Assembly (NCBI GenBank): GCA_963576565.1
Contig: OY755039.1
Span: 138,879,369-138,943,368, forward strand
Direction: 5' to 3'
Length of the DNA stretch: 64,000 nt
From: Aspidapion aeneum
Lineage: Eukaryota > Arthropoda > Insecta > Coleoptera > Brentidae
The notes under the pieces: generated by a model
What the model saw: only the letters and a program-made list of their open reading frames with translations
Databases searched by the model: none
What the model was told of the DNA's origin: nothing
Translations under genes and position numbers: made by a program
Shown here: one piece after another, positions 58,580-64,000 of the stretch
Numbering within the stretch: the stretch's first letter is position 1
Layout: the number at the start of each line of letters is the position of its first letter

Positions 58580-58949
58580 AACCGAATGGCCGTTGTACTC
58601 ATAAGGGGCCCGGGATTTTTCTAAGTGACGTCACAGCGGCTGCCGCGCATTTTGCTGTGTTTGAATATACCAGTCAGCGATTCCAACTTTAATTATTTAT
58701 TGTAAAATAAGTATTGCGATTAAAAGGGCTGATATTTGGTATAATGCGTTTTCATACAGAAACACACATTTTAGTAAAATAAAAAAAATGGGCAAGTTCC
58801 CTATTCCGCGATCTCAAGCTTTTTTTTTTAAATCTCATGCTTTCTCGAAATATTTCTCATGCAATATTTCTGTGGGACCTGGCAACACTGTGTCCTAATG
58901 CTGAAACTTTAACTTAACTTAATCTCACTGGTTTTTTAATCCCCTCCCT

Positions 58950-59201
58950 CTACCCCGCCAAATCTAGTAGCCTGTTTAAAGATGTCGGCACCCAGGTTTG
59001 ATTGTTTTCCGTATAAAAAATGACGTTTCTGTCGATATAACATTGCACGCCGTTGGATCCGATCTTGTAGACTTGCTTCGCCTCCCTGAACTTGTTTGGG
59101 ATCGGGACGAACAGGATACCTCGCTCTTCGCAACGTTTCGTAACCAAGTCTTTGAAACCTTGAGGTATTTTTGAGGCCGTCCGCACAGCTTCGGCTAGGC
59201 T
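58950..59201 (-). CDS. Tfip11: Tfip11 last exon
   Basis: Acceptor TCCCTTCAG, 83 codons and TAG. Begins SLAEAVRTASKIPQGFKDLV. The stop lies 52 bp from the right target duplication of the neighbouring hAT-like element, so that insertion sits in the gene's 3' UTR or just past it. Confidence 0.95.
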   Translation of the reverse strand, partial: SLAEAVRTASKIPQGFKDLVTKRCEERGILFVPIPNKFREAKQVYKIGSNGVQCYIDRNVIFYTENNQTWVPTSLNRLLDLAG

Positions 59202-62200
59202 CTGAAGGGAAAAAAATAATTTGTTATTAACTACCTAAATTATAAGGTATAGAAGACTCTAAGCTTCTTGATATTGTATTAAAGTGACACCGCGTCATAC
59301 CTATGGTAAACCAAATTTTGCGGTAAAATCTAAGTAAAGAAGCCTTAAAAAAATTAGTGTTTCACTTTGTACATGCAGTGTGCCGCTCGGGGTTTATTGT
59401 TCGAAGGATAAAACACTAAGACCTTTTAAAGGAGAGATCAAATAGGTACTTACCTAATAAATAAAAATCCGAAACATAAAAGATGATCCAAAATTATATT
59501 AAAATGTGCACAAATATTGATTTAGTTGCAAAAACGGTAATTTGTTTTGTAAAAAGCTCCGTCATAATTTGTTTGACATAAACAGTCAAAACAACAACGA
59601 ATAGAAAACGTCAAAGCTCGACTAAATTAATAATATGTTCGTAACAACCAGATAAGAGTATATATGTTCCTTTCTAATGAAATCGTTTAGAAGAAGACAT
59701 CAATAAAAAGCAAGTAAAATAGTAAGCTAATGACTAATTAGTGCAGTGCCTCCATTAACGTATTAACCGGAGGAGACCAGGAACCGCGGCAAAAATTCAT
59801 TCATCAAAACAATTCGATTTGACCCCTAGATGCTTCAATAAGTTGGAAAAGAATAGAAATATTTTTTGGAAAGACAATGGCAACGCTGTGCGACACACAG
59901 CAGACGTATGTTTATTCTTTATGGTCGATCGATTTACCAGTGACGGCGGCACAATATTTATTTATTAAAAGTAAATACCTAACTTATTAAAACAAGCAAT
60001 TTAATTTAGTTTACAGCTGAATAGATACCCATTGACAATAAAAATTTACATTAATAGCATTGTTGAGATTATGTTCTCAAATACAGAAGTCGAATATTAA
60101 AAATAAGAGTCAGGCTCTAATAAAAACTTGAGAGCCCACTTGATTTTCGAACCGGGGCACTCACCGAGAATTGTGAAGTCGTCTCCAGCAGCCGAAAACG
60201 GTATTAAAGGTTCCTAGCGACAATTAGATCACCCCCATTATTACAATTTTAAAGCTAGATACTATGTGTAGTGCCTACTTTTCTTTTGTATATAAAAAAG
60301 TAAATATAATCTTAGTTCCTTTTCCTTTTCCACACTGAACTCTAATCGCAATTGATCGCAAACGTATTCATTTCAAGAAATTAAAAATGTTTTCAAAAAA
60401 GAGATCATTTGAACATAATATCGATCACAATGTTTCCGAAAAAAATGCCAATCAATCAGACTGCTTTCAAACAAAATTTAAAAAAGATATTTTTGAACAA
60501 AACAATTTGACAAAATGTCATAAGAATTTAAGCAATTTTTGAACAAAAAGTTTTCTATCAGATTCTCAAACAAAATGTTTCCGAAAAAAATGCAACATTA
60601 TATTATTTAAGCTCAAGCCATTCGACAAAATGTCATTCGAAAAACTAATTTTTCAACAAACCAAAAGTTTTTTTATTAGGTGGATGTTTGAACAAAATGT
60701 TTTGGAAAAAGATGTTTTAAAACAAACTGTTTTAAACCAAAACGCCATTTGAACAAAATGTCATTTAAAAAAGTAATTTAATCCGAATGTCAAATCAAAT
60801 TGTCTTTTAAACAGAATATTTTTGCAATGCAATTTGAACAAAATATCATTTTCGTTTAAAAAATTAATTTTATTTGCCAGTTTTATTTTTTGACACATCA
60901 CTTAATGCCGATAGTATTTTGAAAAATAACTTTTTTTGTTTAACATTTAAAATGAGTTAAATAAAAAAAACATATATTTATATCGTCTCGCTTATAGTTA
61001 AAAAAAAATATTGTGATGATCTAAAAAATAGGGTTATTTAGATACCAGGGCCAAAATTTACTTTTCGTTTTTAAATAAATTGCAATCAATTTTTGGGTTA
61101 TAACAATCATCTTTAGAAATGGATTTTATTTAACAATGAAAAAAAAAATAAGTAGGTAACTATAGTTTATTGTTTTTAAATTTTTTGAATATAAAATTTT
61201 GCTGACATTTTATAGGGTTAAAAACAAATCTGCATGTGGAGACCTCGTCTTTACACTTTTTGGATATTTGATTAGGATGCTTTTAGCTTGGTGTATTTTA
61301 TTTTAGTAGACAACCTTAAAAATTCAGAGTAGGTAAAAAGGACTAACCCAACCTAAAAAATTGCCTCAATCCAAATCTAAAAAAACTGTTTACACAAAAA
61401 AAAAACGATTAAATAAAAAAGGTATGCGTAAAAAAATTACTTTCCATATTAATAAGATACCTTTTTTACCTTATCTGTTGAAAATCAAGGCTCGTAGTTC
61501 AGTTAAAAGTATCAAAACCCCAAAACTTGGGACACCCTGTACATTTTTAACTAAACTTATGTTTAAACACTTTTAATAAATAAATAATTATTTATATAAT
61601 AGCCTAATATTTTTTTTCTGATTTTATATTGATTTCTACGGCACTGGTCTTTGTTTTGTTTTGAAGGTCAAACAAGTTATTTAACTTACTTGTAAAACGA
61701 AACTTCTGGATTAAGATGGTCCAGATTTTAGCACAAAATACACTCCCACACCATTTTAAAGTATTTTAAGATTAATTTTGAGTCCAGATCGAAAATATAT
61801 TTTAAGAAAAAACACGAAAACAATTCCGAACCGTAAAGAGACAGGTCAAAAACGTCGCATTTGACCCTTTACAAAATACTAATGGGTCCAAAGGGACTAC
61901 CTTCTAATCAAGAATAGTTTTGTCTCTTTTTCTCGCATCGGTTTAACAAAAGAGGAACAAAATAAGATTCTTTACGCGGGTCTAGACGATTGCGGCATGT
62001 TCTAATTCCTTTGTTTTACTGAGGGACTGTAATCGAGAATAGTTTTGTTTTTTTCTCTCGCACTGGTTTAATAAAGGAAAACGAAGGAGTAGCAAAATAA
62101 ATGCTGGAAGCACAAGTTAAAGTGATCACCGCTTGTTATATATCCATATTTGGTGGTGTATAATTAATCTGGTAAGGGTTTGTAAGAAGAACAGTTTCGT

Positions 62201-63066
62201 CTTTTTCCGTTGCATTGGTTTAAAAAAGAAATAAAAGTAAAGGAAAGATCGGATAATTTTGGTGATTCTTAAAGAGAAAGGAAATAGAGTTTCCTATGGA
62301 CCAAACAAAAATAGTCGATGAGTTCTTTTCTGCAGAAGTACGTTTTTGAAAACAAATTGTTTATCTAGACGGCCGATTTTTTGTTTATTTCCTAGTCTCC
62401 TTCGGTTAATACGTTAATGAGTGCCTCATTTTGGAAATCTATATCAATAAAAAAATTATAGGAAGTGCGTGCCACTGTATGTACCCCTCTACTCCCTTCC
62501 CGCCCGTCAACGTTTTGATGACGCGGTGTCACTTTAATACAACATCAAGTATATGTCCTTGCCATAGGCAGTTACACTTATGTGACGTTTCCAACCTCTT
62601 TATTTATCATATGCATACTGAAAAAAAGGTTTGGAAAACGGCATGACTTTGAATTATTTTTACATGTGCGTTTTTTTGGTCAACCTACAGCCAGCATCTT
62701 GTTATCCAGAGACAGTGCCAGTTTTACCTTTAATTTTATACCAACATGACACACATATTTAATTAAAATTAAATAAACATATTTCCTAACCAAAAATATA
62801 ATAAATTTATGTGTGGCAATTAGCTTGGTAGGTAAGTAATTTTTCAAGATTTATTTTTATTTTGCGAATTTTTGCCTACCCCACTTTGATTAGCACTGCG
62901 CGCCACTGAATATGACTTACCTCGACTCGATTGGACGGTGGCGGTGGAGGGGGTGGCTTTGAAAGCGCGTCGGCGTTTGACAGATACATCAGCGACTCCT
63001 TCGCACCCGGTTGGCTGAGTATATTGACAGCTCTGCTCATCATTTCAAGCGCCTTGTGAAAACTAT
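58950..63066 (-). CDS. Tfip11: TFIP11 / septin-interacting protein 1 homologue, C-terminal two exons (partial)
   Basis: Two minus-strand exons (63066-62921 and 59201-58950) splice in phase 0 to the last ~132 residues. The first reads SFHKALEMMSRAV ... QPGAKESLMYLSNAD, the counterpart of the NEALDIMNRAV...QPGARENIAYL region of TFIP11. The second reads GFKDLVTKRCEERG ... YIDRNVIFYTENN and ends TWVPTSLNRLLDLAG, matching the family's FKDLxExxAEE...YIDRGVVF...TWVPTSLxSLIDxA C-terminus. TFIP11-type proteins carry an N-terminal G-patch and act with the DHX15 helicase in spliceosome disassembly in the nucleus (known for the family). The G-patch exons would lie beyond position 64000. A PPPPPPP stretch lies just before the intron. 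The 3.7 kb intron is mostly a transposon. Confidence 0.93.
60380..60855. repeat. Degenerate minisatellite based on TTTGAACAAAATGT
   Basis: About 15 spaced variants of (T)TTGAACAAAATGT(C/T) and its phase variant CAAACAAAATGTTTCCGAAA, with irregular spacing of about 20-40 bp. Confidence 0.7.
60860..61541. mobile_element. Decayed TA-type MITE fragment
   Basis: The right end reads AAACTTGGGACACCCTG next to TA, and the left part has TTGCCAGTTTTATTTTTTGACA, resembling 11564-12412. The matching left terminus is missing. Confidence 0.5.
61905..62250. repeat. Three ~130-bp tandem units
   Basis: AGAATAGTTTTGT(C/T)...TTTTCTCGCA(T/C)(C/T)GGTTTAA...AAAGAGGAACAAAATA occurs near 61910, 62036 and 62190 with increasing divergence. 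Confidence 0.65.
62921..63066 (-). CDS. Tfip11: Tfip11 penultimate exon
   Basis: Acceptor CTTTTCAG, donor GTAAGT, 146 nt. Its first two bases complete a codon (probably Asp) started in the previous, unseen exon. Ends PPPPPPPSNRVE. Confidence 0.92.
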
Positions 63067-64000
63067 CTGAAAAGACAAGAAAATAAGAGTGAGATACAAG
63101 GGTCGCTTTTTGGCATCCTGGATCTAGTAGTGTTGGGGAGACCATTTTTGGTCTAGCGACTAGGTACACGGCGCACAGAGGGGCAAAATCAAGAAAACGT
63201 GCGATTTAGTGCAGAACTCATTTATCTAATATGGGAGATATTTTTACTGAAAACTATTTATTAATAATCGCTTTACCATAGCAAGTTAGCTTCGGATAGT
63301 CAAACGTCAAACAAATGAATAAAACACCTTATCAAAGTTAGCGTGTTTTGAAAACTGACGTTGCGTAGTTGTTTTAAGAAGACAAATGAATCAATTTTGC
63401 CACAATTTTTAATGTTGATCAAGTTTGGTTAAAATAATTTTAAATATGTCAGATAATCACTATGGTGAGTACATTATTCTCGCATAAAAAAAATCCAAAA
63501 TTTTTTGTCGTTTTTCTTTAAACTGCCATTTTTGTAAAATCTTTCAAAAATTTATTATTTTCTTTAATTTTAAAAATATACATGGACACAAAGTAACTTG
63601 TCGCCCGCTGTCGCGGGCGAGTTTTCACATGTCATTTTTTATTGAACCTTCCTTTTTAAAATGATGCTACATTTAGCTGCTAGTTTTTGCTTATAAGGCC
63701 GGAATTAATTTTTTAATATTAACATTTTTCTCCAAACTTAGCGAAATATGTGCTTAAATTGTAGTATAGATATTTAAAATATAACGTACTAAATGCATAT
63801 ACATCTACACATACTATTATTATACTCAATATATATTAAGGAATAAAAGTCACACCTTATCCTGAGGCAAAAGTTTGTAGCCTGAGCGTAGCGGGGTATA
63901 TAATTGGCCAATAGCTAACAAGATACTAATTACGAATTTTAGGAGATATTTTTAAACTTTTGGATTTTTCTGCCCTAAAATTAAATTATAATTATGTGGT
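63067..64000. other. Right-edge sequence: Tfip11 intron with a possible plus-strand start exon
   Basis: No recognised gene. ATG at 63446 followed by TCAGATAATCACTATG and a GTGAGT donor (63465) could be a tiny first exon (MSDNHY) of a plus-strand gene, unproven. A GCCCGCTGTCGCGGGC hairpin lies at about 63602-63617. The rest is AT-rich. Confidence 0.3.

Larger units (their letters stand above)
59267..62549. mobile_element. 3.3 kb inverted-repeat element in the last Tfip11 intron
   Basis: CTTGATATTGTATTAAAGTG + ACACCGCGTCA at the left and its inverse at 62519-62549 form 31-bp ends with one mismatch. A second inverted pair (CATTAACGTATTAACCG) lies at 59752 and about 62395. Between them are degenerate minisatellites and no ORF. 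No clear target duplication. Superfamily unknown. Confidence 0.8.

Overview
Eukaryotic, AT-rich, very repeat-dense DNA, most likely from an insect. The reasons are a seven-exon insect-type glycosyltransferase gene with GT-AG introns, CR1-like LINEs, DUF4817-type mariner transposases and many hAT, mariner and Mutator-like non-autonomous elements. A beetle is plausible but I cannot prove it. There are no prokaryotic operons and I recognise no viral genes.

Host genes: (1) 10484-13446 (-), a two-exon gene for a 671-residue, low-complexity, RGG-containing protein I do not recognise; three decayed copies of its last exon and 3' UTR follow in tandem (6128-9605). (2) 14424-43885 (+), a complete glucuronosyltransferase I (GlcAT-I/B3GAT3) gene, 325 aa in seven exons, arranged head to head with gene 1 about 1 kb away. 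Its 29.5 kb are almost all transposon-filled introns. (3) 57410-57540 (+), a probable first coding exon of a SWIM/YqaJ-type insect protein, lying inside a hAT-like element. (4) 58950-63066 (-), the last two exons of a TFIP11/septin-interacting protein 1 homologue (spliceosome disassembly), whose upstream exons lie past the right edge.

Mobile DNA by region: 1-5.1 kb holds a microsatellite-bearing element in inverted orientation, a mariner-type transposase gene split by a LINE, and a hAT-like element. GlcAT-I intron 3 holds what reads as a complete hammerhead ribozyme (16724-16769) between 73-bp direct repeats 516 bp apart, as in a Penelope-like or retrozyme-like element. Intron 4 is a nested stack: a Mutator-like mini-element (10-bp target duplication) interrupted by a larger inverted-repeat element, which itself carries a two-ORF CR1-like LINE and a second LINE. 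Next to it is a hAT-like element with another hAT-like element inside. Intron 5 has a dead mariner cut by a LINE. Intron 6 has a 3.3 kb hAT-like element plus three copies of a CAGGGC...GCCCTG family. From 44 to 56 kb come nested mariner-type elements, a near-perfect 0.9 kb palindrome and a nearly intact mariner with inverted repeats of about 325 bp.

The host genes do not form a common pathway. The unifying theme is stacked insertions whose order can be read from target-site duplications. All coordinates come from reading the sequence by eye; element ends without a target duplication are approximate.
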